From Paenibacillus sp. V4I3 (GTDB lineage: Bacteria > Bacillota > Bacilli > Paenibacillales > NBRC-103111): 64,000 nucleotides of DNA. Position 1 is the stretch's first letter. Every line of letters begins with the position of its first letter. Under the pieces are notes generated by a model that saw nothing but the letters and a program-made list of their open reading frames with translations, was not told the DNA's origin and ran no database searches. The position numbers were made by a program, and so were the translations under genes. Of the stretch, positions 51,192-59,530 are shown in pieces. The stretch is taken from NCBI RefSeq assembly GCF_030817215.1, contig NZ_JAUSZA010000001.1, positions 4,934,501 through 4,998,500 on the forward strand, read 5' to 3'.

Positions 51192-51458
51192 TTAATTGAA
51201 GAAAAAATTGGTGTACAGGTCTGGGAGCAGTTGGGTAATAGTTTGCAAATTTTGTTCAATGGACTCTACGAAGGCATTCTGTGGGCCGATAATCTGTGAT
51301 TCAATTTCAGGTGCTGAGGCCTGTCGGCCGTTTTTTGCAGTTGTTTTAAATAAAATCGTCATATTAGAAGAGCTATGGATCGGCATCGAACAGCCTTGCA
51401 CGATGTCCATCGCCATTTCTTCAATATTAGTCGTTGTTGCATGAATATTGACTTGCAC
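51192..51458 (-). CDS. Hypothetical 88-residue protein, uncertain
   Basis: A reverse-strand frame from GTG 51458 encodes a soluble Ser/Thr/Gln-rich protein with 'TNIEEMAMDIVQGCSMPI' and 'AFVESIEQNLQTITQLLPDL', which reads as natural helices. The opposite frame over the same bases looks like its shadow. No good ribosome-binding site precedes it and no family is recognised. It could be a relic. Confidence 0.3.
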   Translation of the reverse strand: MQVNIHATTTNIEEMAMDIVQGCSMPIHSSSNMTILFKTTAKNGRQASAPEIESQIIGPQNAFVESIEQNLQTITQLLPDLYTNFFFN

Positions 51459-51650
51459 TTGTGTGACGATTTCTTCAACGAATTTTTATCTTCTGGGTGA
51501 TTTGGGATATAACGTATTAGTGGTGCCAAAAGATGCATGTAAACCAGTTCTTTGTCGACGACATATTCAACTTACATTAACCAACTTTGAAGCTTTGGCT
51601 GTGAGATGTCTTTTACCTTATTCTTTTGAGGAAGCATTTTTCAACACGTT
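51448..51650 (+). pseudogene. Cysteine hydrolase (isochorismatase-like) C-terminal fragment
   Basis: The plus frame encodes 'CVTISSTNFYLLGDLGYNVL' followed by VVPKDACKP and 'LTLTNFEAL', the pattern of the catalytic Cys helix, the following strand and the C-terminal helix of an isochorismatase-like hydrolase. The N-terminal two-thirds is absent and the end is altered. It is too short to act. Confidence 0.45.
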
Positions 51651-51955
51651 CAAGGATTATGTTTTGATGTTTCATCATCTTACAAACTGAGCTCCTTTCT
51701 TTAAAAATTAAATTAGAAATTTAACACAACATTAATATTACCAGATTGTCGGAATATATCTTTTGTTTCGTAAATTTAGGTTAATTTGCAGGATTAAATT
51801 CTTGTATTATAATTCAAACGGGAAGTATTCGTTTTTCTTTTTTTTGCATTTATGTATAATTGACAGGTATTATAAAATAAACATCTGGTCAATAATGAAA
51901 TAACTTATTCAAGTTATTTAGTCTATTTTAAATAAAGACAAAAGGGGAAGATGTA

Positions 51956-52525
51956 ATGCGAAATGCAGAGGTGACAAGAGAACGAATACTGGAAGCCGCA
52001 ATGAGAGAGTTTTCATCTTTTGGAATAGCAGGGGCACGTGTAGATCGTATAGCTAAAGCAGCAGATTGCAATAAAAATATGATTTATATCTATTTCGAAA
52101 GTAAGGAGAAGCTCTTTACTACTGTCCTTAAGAAACATCTTTCACGCGTATATGAAGAAATACCTTTCCTTCCGCAAGATCTCCCTGGCTTTGCCGTACA
52201 AGTGTTTGATTTCGCCATGGCTAATCCCGATCTGATGCGCTTAATGACTTGGTTTAGCTTGGAAAACAAGGACGAACATCTGGTTGACAGAGATACTGCC
52301 CAAAACTCGAAAGTTCAAGCATTGTTAGAAGCACAAAACAATGATCAAGTGGGGCAAGCATTTTCACCGGGTTTCCTATTAACGGTTGTAATGTCGATAG
52401 CTACTGCATGGACGACAGTGAACCCCTTTGGACCGTTTATTGATTCTAATTCTTCCAGCAATAATTATAATGAAATTCGGGATTATGTATCAAAAGTAGT
52501 AAGTATGATAACTCAGAGCAGCTGA
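51956..52525 (+). CDS. TetR/AcrR-family transcriptional regulator
   Basis: The 189-residue protein has an N-terminal TetR helix-turn-helix: 'RERILEAAMREFSSFGIAGA' then 'RVDRIAKAADCNKNMIYIYF' and ESKEKLFTTVL. The C-terminal ligand-binding helices are complete, with a TetR_C-like 'ANPDLMRLMTWFSLENKD'. AAGGGGAAGATGT precedes the ATG. Palindromic, TetR-operator-like sites occur in the promoters of the SDR genes at 53401 and 54807, so it probably represses that cluster until a reactive compound binds. The distance to the first SDR promoter is about 800 bases. Confidence 0.9.
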   Translation: MRNAEVTRERILEAAMREFSSFGIAGARVDRIAKAADCNKNMIYIYFESKEKLFTTVLKKHLSRVYEEIPFLPQDLPGFAVQVFDFAMANPDLMRLMTWFSLENKDEHLVDRDTAQNSKVQALLEAQNNDQVGQAFSPGFLLTVVMSIATAWTTVNPFGPFIDSNSSSNNYNEIRDYVSKVVSMITQSS

Positions 52526-52570
52526 CTGGTCGCCGATTTCATCTTCAGCGACTGGTATAGTCAGCAAATA

Positions 52571-52870
52571 TAGGATTTGGTCCTGTGCCCGCTTTATTGA
52601 CGACATTATCGAAGTGGTCCGTACCCCATGTAGAAGCCAGGGCATCTTTTACGATAGCAATAAATGTATCGAAGATATTCTCTTTACTCACATCAAGCTT
52701 AAAGGCAATGGCTTTTCGGCCTGATTTTTCAACATACTAGACGACTTTCTCTGCTTCTTCTCGATTGGAATTGTAGGTGAAGATTGAATCAACCCCTCTT
52801 ATAGCTAGTTCAAGAACAATACTGTCCAATGCCGTGGCTTCCACCAGTAAACAACAGCAATTTTGGTAAT
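52571..52870 (-). pseudogene. Degraded SDR oxidoreductase
   Basis: The reverse strand encodes a third relative of the SDRs at 53401 and 54807. Near 52870 the start codon is ATT instead of ATG, behind GAAAGGGA. A frameshift follows in the TGGSHGIG nucleotide-binding motif, and there is an in-frame TAG in 'EEAEKVV'. Coding-like sequence continues with 'SGRKAIAFKLDVSKENIFDT' and 'ASTWGTDHFDNVVNKAGT' and then ends. The C-terminal half with the catalytic Tyr is gone. It is convergent with the TetR gene. Confidence 0.8.
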
Positions 52871-53313
52871 GTTAACTCAGTCCCTTTCATTTATTCTGAT
52901 TTTTTGCTACATAGCTCTATTATTGATATAACTAAAAAGTCAGTTATGAAAATTTCAAAATAATCGCTCATGCAAAAAAGTAGTATGACCAGACGATGAT
53001 TTTGTATTTATTGTCGGTTCATATTAGTCAATTATATACGAAATTAGGATTATCTCCCCGAATCCGGAGTTGTTTTGAGAGGTCGATAATTCTTTTGCTG
53101 TCGCGGGTTTGTGCTCTAAACCAATTATGCCAATGAAGACTTGATGAAGTCCGCTGACGCAGAATTGTTTCGCAGGATATAGATCGATTGCGTCAGTCAA
53201 TTAGTGCCGTCGCTGCTGACTCCAGAATTTAACAAGTTGAAGATAGGAGGGGCTCTTTCCATAAACGGTGGTTTTCGTGCTTTTTTATCAAAAATGCAAT
53301 CCTAATTTTTACA

Positions 53314-53343
53314 TTGACCTAACTATATAGTTAGTTATATATT
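53314..53343 (+). promoter_or_regulatory. Promoter with palindromic operator for the first SDR gene
   Basis: TTGACC (53314-53319) and TATATT (53338-53343) are 18 bases apart. The spacer contains a perfect 14-base palindrome TAACTATATAGTTA (53320-53333), a classic position for a TetR- or MarR-type repressor. Confidence 0.65.
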
Positions 53344-53400
53344 ATAGACATCCGGTCGACATGAGTCCCGGACAAAACTTCAGAAAGAAGGAAATTTCAA

Positions 53401-54150
53401 ATGTCAAAAATCGCGATTGTAACTGGCGGCAGCAGAGGGATTGGCCGCAGCACCGTACTTTCACTAGCAGAGCGTGGAATTCATTCAATTTTCACATATA
53501 ACACAAACGTCGAGGAAGCAGAAAAGGTAGTTGAACTCGTTACAAAATTAGGCGTCAAAACAACTGCGTTAAAACTGGATACAAGTAATACAGCCATGTT
53601 CGACCCCTTTATTACAAGCGTGAAGGAAGTATTGGCAACGTGGGGGCATGAAAGTTTTAATATTCTTGTAAACAACGCTGGTACATCCCATCATGGGTCT
53701 TTTGCCTCCACGACTGAAGAAGAGTTAGACGCTTTATATAACATTCACGTCAAAGGCGTATTTTTCCTCACCCAGAAGCTACTACCGCTAATCAATGACG
53801 GCGGCAATATCGTGAACATTTCGACTGGCTTGACTCGTATTATTGTCGGCAGCGCTCCTTATGCAGCTGTAAAAGGGGCGATTGAAGTGCTGACGAAGTA
53901 TCAGGCAAAAGAGCTTGGGGCACGTCGTATAAAAGTGAATGTTGTAGCCCCTGGTGCTATTCAAACCGACTTTAGCGGAGGCATGGTACGGGATAATCCG
54001 CAAGTAAACAAAATGGTATCGGATATGACTGCACTTGGCCGCCCTGGACTTCCAGAAGATTTAGGTATGATGATCGCTTCTCTCGTTTCTGAAGAGAATC
54101 GTTGGATAAATGCACAAAGAATTGAAGTTTCAGGTGGTATGGGCATCTAA
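53401..54150 (+). CDS. SDR-family NAD(P)-dependent oxidoreductase
   Basis: The 249-residue protein is a classical short-chain dehydrogenase. It has the cofactor motif VTGGSRGIG at residues 7-15, NNAG, the catalytic Ser in 'NIVNISTGLTRIIVG' and Tyr-x-x-x-Lys in PYAAVKGAIEVL. It is cytosolic and probably reduces a carbonyl compound. AAGAAGGAAA precedes the ATG. The promoter carries a repressor palindrome. It is nearly identical in its second half to the gene at 54807, so the two arose by recent duplication. The substrate is unknown. Confidence 0.93.
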   Translation: MSKIAIVTGGSRGIGRSTVLSLAERGIHSIFTYNTNVEEAEKVVELVTKLGVKTTALKLDTSNTAMFDPFITSVKEVLATWGHESFNILVNNAGTSHHGSFASTTEEELDALYNIHVKGVFFLTQKLLPLINDGGNIVNISTGLTRIIVGSAPYAAVKGAIEVLTKYQAKELGARRIKVNVVAPGAIQTDFSGGMVRDNPQVNKMVSDMTALGRPGLPEDLGMMIASLVSEENRWINAQRIEVSGGMGI

Positions 54151-54240
54151 CCTGCATGTTACCGAATTCTGATTTGGTTTGAATATATGGGATGCTTCTG
54201 TCGTTGTCATGAAGCACAGAAGGATGCCCTGTATGTCGAT

Positions 54241-54509
54241 TTGGGAGTTGCCAGCTAAAGTGCGCGTTGCGAAATATTTGCCTTATAACGCTTTCCTGCC
54301 ACTGAATATGGGAACGTACAATTCGCTCTGTCCAACGGTGTACCGCTTATTGGGGCAGGCGATTCGGAAGACAGGCCTGAAGTCAACCAGCGTATCGCAT
54401 GGTCTGAAGCTGGCTTGAATTTGTAGTCGGGAACGCCATCGGTTGAACAACTTCGAGATGCTATAAACAAGTGCTTACCGATGGGAAATTCCGGGAGCGC
54501 CTTATAGTC
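54241..54509 (+). pseudogene. MGT-type UDP-glycosyltransferase, C-terminal remnant
   Basis: Shifting frames encode consecutive blocks of a macrolide-type glycosyltransferase: 'LPAKVRVAKYLPYNAFLP', then GNVQFALSNGVPLIG with 'AGDSEDRPEVNQRIAWSEAG', and finally 'PSVEQLRDAINK', with VLTDGKFRERL one frame over. At least two frameshifts and one nonsense codon are present, and the N-terminal domain is missing. It separates the duplicated SDR genes. Confidence 0.75.
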
Positions 54510-54537
54510 ATTCTCTTCATTCAGTTGAAACTAAACA

Positions 54538-54679
54538 AGGTAATTCTGTGTACAAACTTCATCTAAAGCAGCTCTTGGCCGAATACGACATTGCTTGCCA
54601 ACAACTGCAAGTGGTTGAAGCAGAGTTAATTGCTGTGTCAGACTGTATTCCTTTTGCGAAATCAATGCGGGTTCACTAG
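54538..54679 (+). pseudogene. IS110-family transposase fragment
   Basis: Forty-six codons read 'YKLHLKQLLAEYDIACQQLQ' and 'VVEAELIAVSDCIPFAKSMR', the coiled segment just before the transposase-20 domain of IS110 elements. Both ends are missing. Three IS110 remains of different subgroups therefore occur in this window. Confidence 0.65.
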
Positions 54680-54722
54680 GAGAGGCCGGGATTGTGGTTC
54701 AAAGGAAAGAAAATATATCTTA

Positions 54723-54738
54723 CTAACCGTTTGGTTAG
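54723..54738. promoter_or_regulatory. TetR-operator-like inverted repeat upstream of the second SDR gene
   Basis: CTAACC-GTTT-GGTTAG is a perfect 6-base inverted repeat with a 4-base spacer. It lies 69 bases before the SDR start and is followed by GTATATAGTTTA, which resembles half of the 53320 palindrome. Confidence 0.6.
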
Positions 54739-54806
54739 GTATATAGTTTACTCGACCGAATGATAATATGTTCGGAAAACACATTTATGAAAGAGGGAAA
54801 TTAAAC

Positions 54807-55559
54807 ATGTCCAAAATCGCTATTGTAACCGGCGGCAGCCGAGGCATTGGTCGCAGCACCGTTGTTGCGTTGGCAAACCGCGGCTTTGATACGATCCTCA
54901 CTTATAACACCAACAGCGAGGAAGCAGATACGGCAGTTAAACTTGTTCAAGAATCAGGCCGCAAGGCCGTTGCGTTAAAGCTGGACGTAAGCAATACCTC
55001 CACATTCGACGCTTTCGTTACGAGCGTGAAAGAGGCGTTGTCAGCTACATGGGGCAAAGATCGTTTCGATATTTTGGTCAATAACGCGGGCACTGCCCAT
55101 CACGGCACATTCGCATCCACGACGGAAGAAGAACTGGATACGTTATATAACATTCATATTAAAGGCGTCTTCTTCTTGACTCAAAAGTTGCTTCCGATTA
55201 TGAACGACGGCGGCGAAATCGTGAACGTTTCTACAGGCTTGACCCGGATTATCGTCGGCAGCCCTCCTTACGCAGCCGTAAAAGGCGCGATCGAAGTATT
55301 GACGAAGTATCAAGCGAAAGAGCTTGGACCACGCCGCATCAAAGTAAACGTCGTCGCTCCGGGCGCCATTCAAACCGACTTCAGCGGGGGAATGGTACGC
55401 GATAATCCGCAAGTAAACAAAATGGTCTCGGATATGACCGCGCTTGGTCGTCCCGGGCTTCCCGAAGACCTCGGCATGATGATCGCGTCGCTCGTATCGG
55501 AAGAGAATCGATGGGTGAACGCGCAACGGATCGAAGTATCCGGCGGTATGGGTATCTGA
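54807..55559 (+). CDS. SDR-family NAD(P)-dependent oxidoreductase, duplicate
   Basis: The 250-residue protein starts at ATG 54807, behind AGAGGGA; a longer frame from 54768 has no such signal. It shares with the 53401 protein the motifs VTGGSRGIGRST, VNNAGT, 'STGLTRIIVGSPPYAAVKGA' and an almost identical last 75 residues. The two genes differ much more at the third codon positions, this copy being richer in G and C, so the copies may have diverged in another host or before joining. It carries its own operator-like site. Confidence 0.93.
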   Translation: MSKIAIVTGGSRGIGRSTVVALANRGFDTILTYNTNSEEADTAVKLVQESGRKAVALKLDVSNTSTFDAFVTSVKEALSATWGKDRFDILVNNAGTAHHGTFASTTEEELDTLYNIHIKGVFFLTQKLLPIMNDGGEIVNVSTGLTRIIVGSPPYAAVKGAIEVLTKYQAKELGPRRIKVNVVAPGAIQTDFSGGMVRDNPQVNKMVSDMTALGRPGLPEDLGMMIASLVSEENRWVNAQRIEVSGGMGI

Positions 55560-55693
55560 TTTAATGTACATGTTTATCAAAAAAAACTGAAATCGAGCGT
55601 GACCTGTCGAAGTAGGAACTAACTTGCTAAAACAGTTCACGCTTTATTCATTTATTTGATTCGACATAACAGCAGGTAAGGGGCTAAACATCT

Positions 55694-56446
55694 ATGACCA
55701 ATTTGAAAAATAAGGTTGCTTTAATCACCGGCTCCGGGCGCGGTCTCGGTAAGGCGATCGCCGAGCGGTATGCTTCTCTAGGTGCAAATATCGTCATTAA
55801 TTATAGCAGCAGTAAAGCTTCGGCAGAGGAAACGATGGCTAATGTTTTAAAATATGGCGTTAAAGCTATAATGCTTCAAGCGGATATTTCCAAAGCGGAC
55901 GAACTCCGAGAAATGTTTCAATTATCCTTGAAGGAATTCGGGAAAATCGACATTGTCGTTGCCAACGCGGGTATTGAATCGGAACGAATTCCGACGGTCG
56001 ACATATCGGAGGAACAGTTCGACAAGTTTTTCCGAATCAACACCAAAGGTACTTTTATTACTTTACAAGAAGCGGCCAAGCACGTTGCGGATAATGGACG
56101 GATAATTTATATTTCGTCTAGCACTACAGCCAGCGCGTTGCCCGGAGCAGCTTTGTATGCCAGTAGCAAAATCGCGCCAATGTACCAGGTAGAGGTGTTA
56201 GCGAAGGAAATCGGCTATAGGGGAGTGACCGTCAATTCAATCGTGCCGACGGGCATAGAAGGTGCGGGAGCATTTTCCAATCCGGAGGAACGCGCGGAAT
56301 TTATTAAGCAATTTACTCAAAGCCATCCCATGAGGAGGCTGGGCAATTTAGAAGACGTAGCGAATGTCGCCGAATTTTTCGCTAGCGAACTTAGCTCTTA
56401 CGTGAGCGGCCAGCAACTGCTACTAAGCGGGGGAGCGTTACAATAA
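55694..56446 (+). CDS. SDR-family oxidoreductase (FabG-like)
   Basis: The 250-residue protein is a classical SDR distinct from the two upstream. It has the cofactor motif ITGSGRGLGKAIA, the strand 'IDIVVANAGIESERIPTVDI', the catalytic Ser in RIIYISSSTTAS and YxxxK in ALYASSKIAP. The C-terminus 'VSGQQLLLSGGALQ' is typical of FabG-like enzymes. AGGTAAGGGG lies upstream of the ATG. It is probably co-regulated with the 54807 gene, 134 bases away. The substrate is unknown. Confidence 0.93.
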   Translation: MTNLKNKVALITGSGRGLGKAIAERYASLGANIVINYSSSKASAEETMANVLKYGVKAIMLQADISKADELREMFQLSLKEFGKIDIVVANAGIESERIPTVDISEEQFDKFFRINTKGTFITLQEAAKHVADNGRIIYISSSTTASALPGAALYASSKIAPMYQVEVLAKEIGYRGVTVNSIVPTGIEGAGAFSNPEERAEFIKQFTQSHPMRRLGNLEDVANVAEFFASELSSYVSGQQLLLSGGALQ

Positions 56447-56548
56447 TTTTTAATTATTAAAAGGAATAAATGTAGGCCTGTTGATTAACCAATATTTAGT
56501 TAAGGGAAAACCACATATAAGGCCAAATAAACATTCCATTCTGGAGGT

Positions 56549-57193
56549 TGAAGTGCACCCCCTATAATAGACATTGGATAAACCCCCTGGGTAAACCGAT
56601 GAATTTATAGGGGGTGCATTTTTCATGGCGATTAAAGGACAAACGTTTAAACATTATCCAGAATCATTGAAAATCGAGGCAGTTCGACTGCATGTTTAAG
56701 AAAGCTGGAGCTACAGAAAGATAACGGAACAATTAGAAATACGGGATAAAGATCGTGTGAAGAGGTGGATGAGTAGCTATCGCAAAAGTGGAATCGATGC
56801 TTTCAAGGATAAACGTGGGAATCCTTCGACAATAGAGACAGAGCATGAACGCCAGATACGACGGTTGCAGTTGGAGGTAGACATCTTAAAAAAGTGGATA
56901 CAAATCTTAAAACGGGAGGATTGCAGGACAGATACGACGTCATTGATCATTGATGTGCTAAAGAAAACCAGAAGTGTTAAGGAACTATGTGGCTATTTGG
57001 GGTTACTACGCCTATGTGAGGCGCAGAAAGGAAGTTCGGGACGGTGAACTAAAACTCAAAATCAAAACGATCTATGAAGAACGAGATAAGATTCTGGGAT
57101 ACCGTCGCATACGAGATGAGTTATACCGTCAGCATAATCTTATTGTTAACCATAAGAAGGTTCTGCGCCTTATGCAGCAGTTAGGCATCAAGT
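56549..57193 (+). mobile_element. IS3-family (IS150-like) element, truncated
   Basis: The left terminal repeat TGAAGTGCACCCCCTATAAT at 56549 is typical of IS150-type elements. The element runs 3' until about 57193, where it is replaced by an MFS transporter fragment. The right end and the DDE domain of orfB are missing. Confidence 0.7.
56625..57193 (+). pseudogene. IS3-family transposase orfA/orfB remnants
   Basis: orfA starts at ATG 56625 (MAIKGQTFKHYPESLKIEAV) but meets an in-frame TAA after 24 codons. It resumes with a helix-turn-helix 'RKITEQLEIRDKDRVKRWMS' and the leucine-zipper region 'RQIRRLQLEVDILKKWI'. orfB is present only as its N-terminal HTH_21 part, 'KLKIKTIYEERDKILGYRRI' and 'LYRQHNLIVNHKKVLRLMQQ'. 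The integrase core has been lost. Confidence 0.8.
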
Positions 57194-57194
57194 A

Positions 57195-57568
57195 TGATGA
57201 TCGGAATGTCTCTGGTCATGATGCCCGCGCAGACAACGGGCTTGAATCAGCTGCCTAGCCACCTTTATGCGCACGGCACCGCCATCTTGAACACGTTGCA
57301 GCAGGTTGCGGGTGCGATCGGTATTGCTTTGTTCATCAGCATCATGTCGTCTGGCGCGAAAGATTATATGAAAACATCACCGGACCCGGCTTCGCCGCAT
57401 GAAGCGCTCCAATCGATGGTCGCGGGGCTGCACGACTCTTTCATGTTTGGCCTGATCTTGGCGGTGTTTGCGCTGGTCATCAGCCTCTTCATTAAGCGCA
57501 CCCATGCGCCGAAGGAAAATAGCCCTAAGCAGCTGTTAACCGCGAAGGAGCAAGTGAACAAAGGATAA
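57195..57568 (+). pseudogene. MFS multidrug transporter (DHA2/EmrB type), C-terminal fragment
   Basis: The frame encodes the last two or three helices of a 14-helix drug:proton antiporter: 'GMSLVMMPAQTTGLNQLPSH', 'GTAILNTLQQVAGAIGIALF' and FMFGLILAVFALVISLFIK, followed by a hydrophilic tail. The first ~370 residues have been replaced by the IS3 remnant. It was probably the partner efflux gene of the local TetR/SDR cluster, but this is inference. Confidence 0.8.
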
Positions 57569-57724
57569 TCAATACAGGACGATCATCTATGTTAAGCACA
57601 ATTTGATCACAGGGGGATGCAAGATGACTGAGCATATCAGATGGAGCCGTGGATTCATACGGATTGACGAAATCACGCGAGATGTTTCATTTTCTTGCGG
57701 CATTCAATCAAGGAGGATATCATA

Positions 57725-58603
57725 ATGAGTGAGGGTAAGGGCATGCCGCGGACTGCAGTGGTGACAGGTGGCAACAGTGGCGTCGGTTTGGCCGTCGCTG
57801 AAGCTCTCGGCAAGAAGGGCTACAAGGTTTGGATCGTGGGCCGGAACGCCGAAAAGGGCGCGGCCGCAGTGGAGCGGCTTCGGCCCCACTGCTCGGCGGG
57901 GATCGCATTTTTGCAGCTGGACGTGATGCTGTTCAGCGGCATCGAGCAGTTTGTATGCACCCTCAGGCCGCAGCTGGGCGGGCGGCTGGATGCACTGGTT
58001 CACTCGATGGGTGTAGTTGGCACCAAAAGGAAGGTGAGCTCCGATGGACTGGAAGAAGGCTGGGCGACGCAGTTCCTGGGCCGCTATCTCCTCACCGAGG
58101 CATTTACGCCGGAACTCTCAAAGTCCGAGGATGGCCGCGTGGTCTTCGTCAGCGCGCAAGCACCGAAGAAGCCGCAGTTGTTCGAGGACGATCCCTCGCT
58201 CGAAAAGAACTTCAGCACCATGCGCGCGATCGCGCAGAATCAGTCTGCGTGCGTGCTCTATGAACAGATGTACGCGGCCGAACATCCGAGCGGACCGGCC
58301 ATTAGTGGCGCTGTCGCGGGTCTGGTCCGCGATACCGGCATCACTCGCGCGCATCCCGGTTTTGCCAGGGCGATCGCCGGCGTGATGTATAACCTCTTCG
58401 GGATCACGCCTGCGCAGTCCGCGATGAATATCGTGGCGCTCGCCAGCGATCCAGCACTCAAGGATATCTCCGGCTACTGGTTTTCAAAGCCGCAGGACCT
58501 CGAGAAACGTCAGAAGTTGGCGTATGACGAGATGCACGTGGAGTCTTTACGCCGCCTGCTCGGCAGGTACGAAGGCGTTAGAAACACTCTGCTGTCGGTC
58601 TGA
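57725..58603 (+). CDS. Atypical SDR protein lacking the catalytic Tyr and Lys
   Basis: From ATG 57725, behind AAGGAGGATATC, the 292-residue protein has an intact NAD(P)-binding motif VVTGGNSGVGLAVA and NAG-like region (VHSMGVVG), as in retinol-dehydrogenase-like SDRs. Where the family has YxxxK, the sequence reads 'AIAQNQSACVLYEQMYAAE', so neither Tyr nor Lys is in place. The enzyme may not be a normal dehydrogenase. The gene is distinctly GC-rich compared with its surroundings and lacks the local codon bias, suggesting transfer. It is flanked by an MFS remnant and an alcohol-dehydrogenase remnant. Confidence 0.8.
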   Translation: MSEGKGMPRTAVVTGGNSGVGLAVAEALGKKGYKVWIVGRNAEKGAAAVERLRPHCSAGIAFLQLDVMLFSGIEQFVCTLRPQLGGRLDALVHSMGVVGTKRKVSSDGLEEGWATQFLGRYLLTEAFTPELSKSEDGRVVFVSAQAPKKPQLFEDDPSLEKNFSTMRAIAQNQSACVLYEQMYAAEHPSGPAISGAVAGLVRDTGITRAHPGFARAIAGVMYNLFGITPAQSAMNIVALASDPALKDISGYWFSKPQDLEKRQKLAYDEMHVESLRRLLGRYEGVRNTLLSV

Positions 58604-58616
58604 TTCCAACCATACA

Positions 58617-58925
58617 GCCGGCCGCTCTCGCCCTAAGTGGAAGATTGGTGAACGTATCGAGATTGGATGGCATGGAGGAGACAACCACGTAACAGGACTG
58701 ACTATTGACGGTGATTACGATGAATACATGGTGGCCTTCGAGGAAAGTTTGTCTCGTATACCGGATGAATTGTCCGCCTTAGAAGCTGCACCACTTTCTC
58801 GCGCGGCAGGGACAAAGAAGAAGGAATTCGCCATCTTGGTGCACATCATTATATCGATTCTGAACAAGAAGATCCGGCTCTCGCATTGAAGGCACTTGGG
58901 GGAGATAGAAACAAAACGTAAGCCA
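58617..58925 (+). pseudogene. Zinc-type alcohol dehydrogenase, fragmented
   Basis: The reading frame gives PKWKIGERIEIGWHGG and then, after a deletion of the structural-zinc Cys region, 'HVTGLTIDGDYDEYMVAFEE', SLSRIPDELSALEAAPLSRA. One frame over, 'HLGAHHYIDSEQEDPALALK' and ALGGD follow. These are consecutive pieces of a cinnamyl/AdhP-type alcohol dehydrogenase. The N-terminal catalytic-zinc domain and the C-terminus are missing. Confidence 0.75.
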
Positions 58926-58929
58926 AAAA

Positions 58930-58967
58930 CCGAGATCAAGCTGATCTCGGCTTACTTAGTTTTTTCT
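58930..58967 (+). terminator. Rho-independent terminator
   Basis: CCGAGATC and GATCTCGG pair around AAGCT and a T6 tract follows after CTTACTTAG. Confidence 0.65.
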
Positions 58968-59014
58968 AGATGGATAAGCAAAGAGAAACAAAGTATATAA
59001 TGTGACACATCATA

Positions 59015-59106
59015 TGTCGGGTGACATGAACATAGTAACATGCCGCATATATTGCGGCTTTTTTGTTTTATGTTATCAAGTTCTTGTCAAAATGAAATGT
59101 CCGACA
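59015..59106. repeat. Tn7/Mu-like end-repeat element, family 1 (short copy)
   Basis: From TGTCGGGTGACATGAACA to AAATGTCCGACA, 92 bases. GCCGCATATATTGCGGC with a T6 tract forms the central hairpin, and ATCAAGTTCTTGTCA lies on the right. It has perfect 6-base terminal inverted repeats. Confidence 0.75.
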
Positions 59107-59194
59107 ATAGTGAACTCATCATTGTGTAGCTGGTTCAGGTGACAAAAGCCGAGATCAGCTTTGTAATTTTGCAGAAAAAAGAGGATGTCCAATG

Positions 59195-59332
59195 ACACAA
59201 ATGTGCCTACATAATTTTAAATGCAAATGCCTGAGGAATCAGGCTTATTTATTTTTATGTAGGAGGATTTGTGTCATCTAAAAATGCACAAATGTACCAA
59301 CATTGTAGTCTGGCGACACAAAATCACCTACA
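59195..59332. repeat. End-repeat element, family 2 (ATGTAGG...GTGTC motif)
   Basis: Three copies of a motif like ATGTAGGNNNATTTGTGTC occur, at 59195-59213 (reverse), 59257-59275 (forward) and 59313-59332 (reverse). A GCCTGAGGAATCAGGC hairpin with a T-rich tail lies between the first two. The layout is the same as in family 1, but the motif differs. No gene. Confidence 0.6.
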
Positions 59333-59407
59333 TTTTAGGAGATCAATTTTTGGATCGAATCACTCAAGAGATTATCCACTTGCCAACAAAATAATCCTAA
59401 CCGCTCG

Positions 59408-59419
59408 GCTAACGGGCAG
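59408..59419. repeat. Cassette-boundary motif, short form
   Basis: GCTAACGGGCAG, identical over 12 bases to 11833-11844. It opens the right-hand gene array. Confidence 0.6.
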
Positions 59420-59530
59420 CATAGTTATTTGGACAAAGGGTATATCATGTCTTTTGGCGAACTTAGTGTAATCAATTATAAGAAGTCGTTGCAAATAATA
59501 TCATAATTGCCGAGGTTAGGAAGTGACAGA

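Noticed and set aside
51196..51444. Plus-strand frame opposite the 51192-51458 reverse frame
   Set aside because: It is Cys/Ile-rich and unnatural; the reverse reading is more plausible, though itself uncertain.
57704..58461. Reverse and alternative frames over the GC-rich SDR gene
   Set aside because: High GC content creates long open frames in all phases; only the 57725 frame has a ribosome-binding site and SDR motifs.
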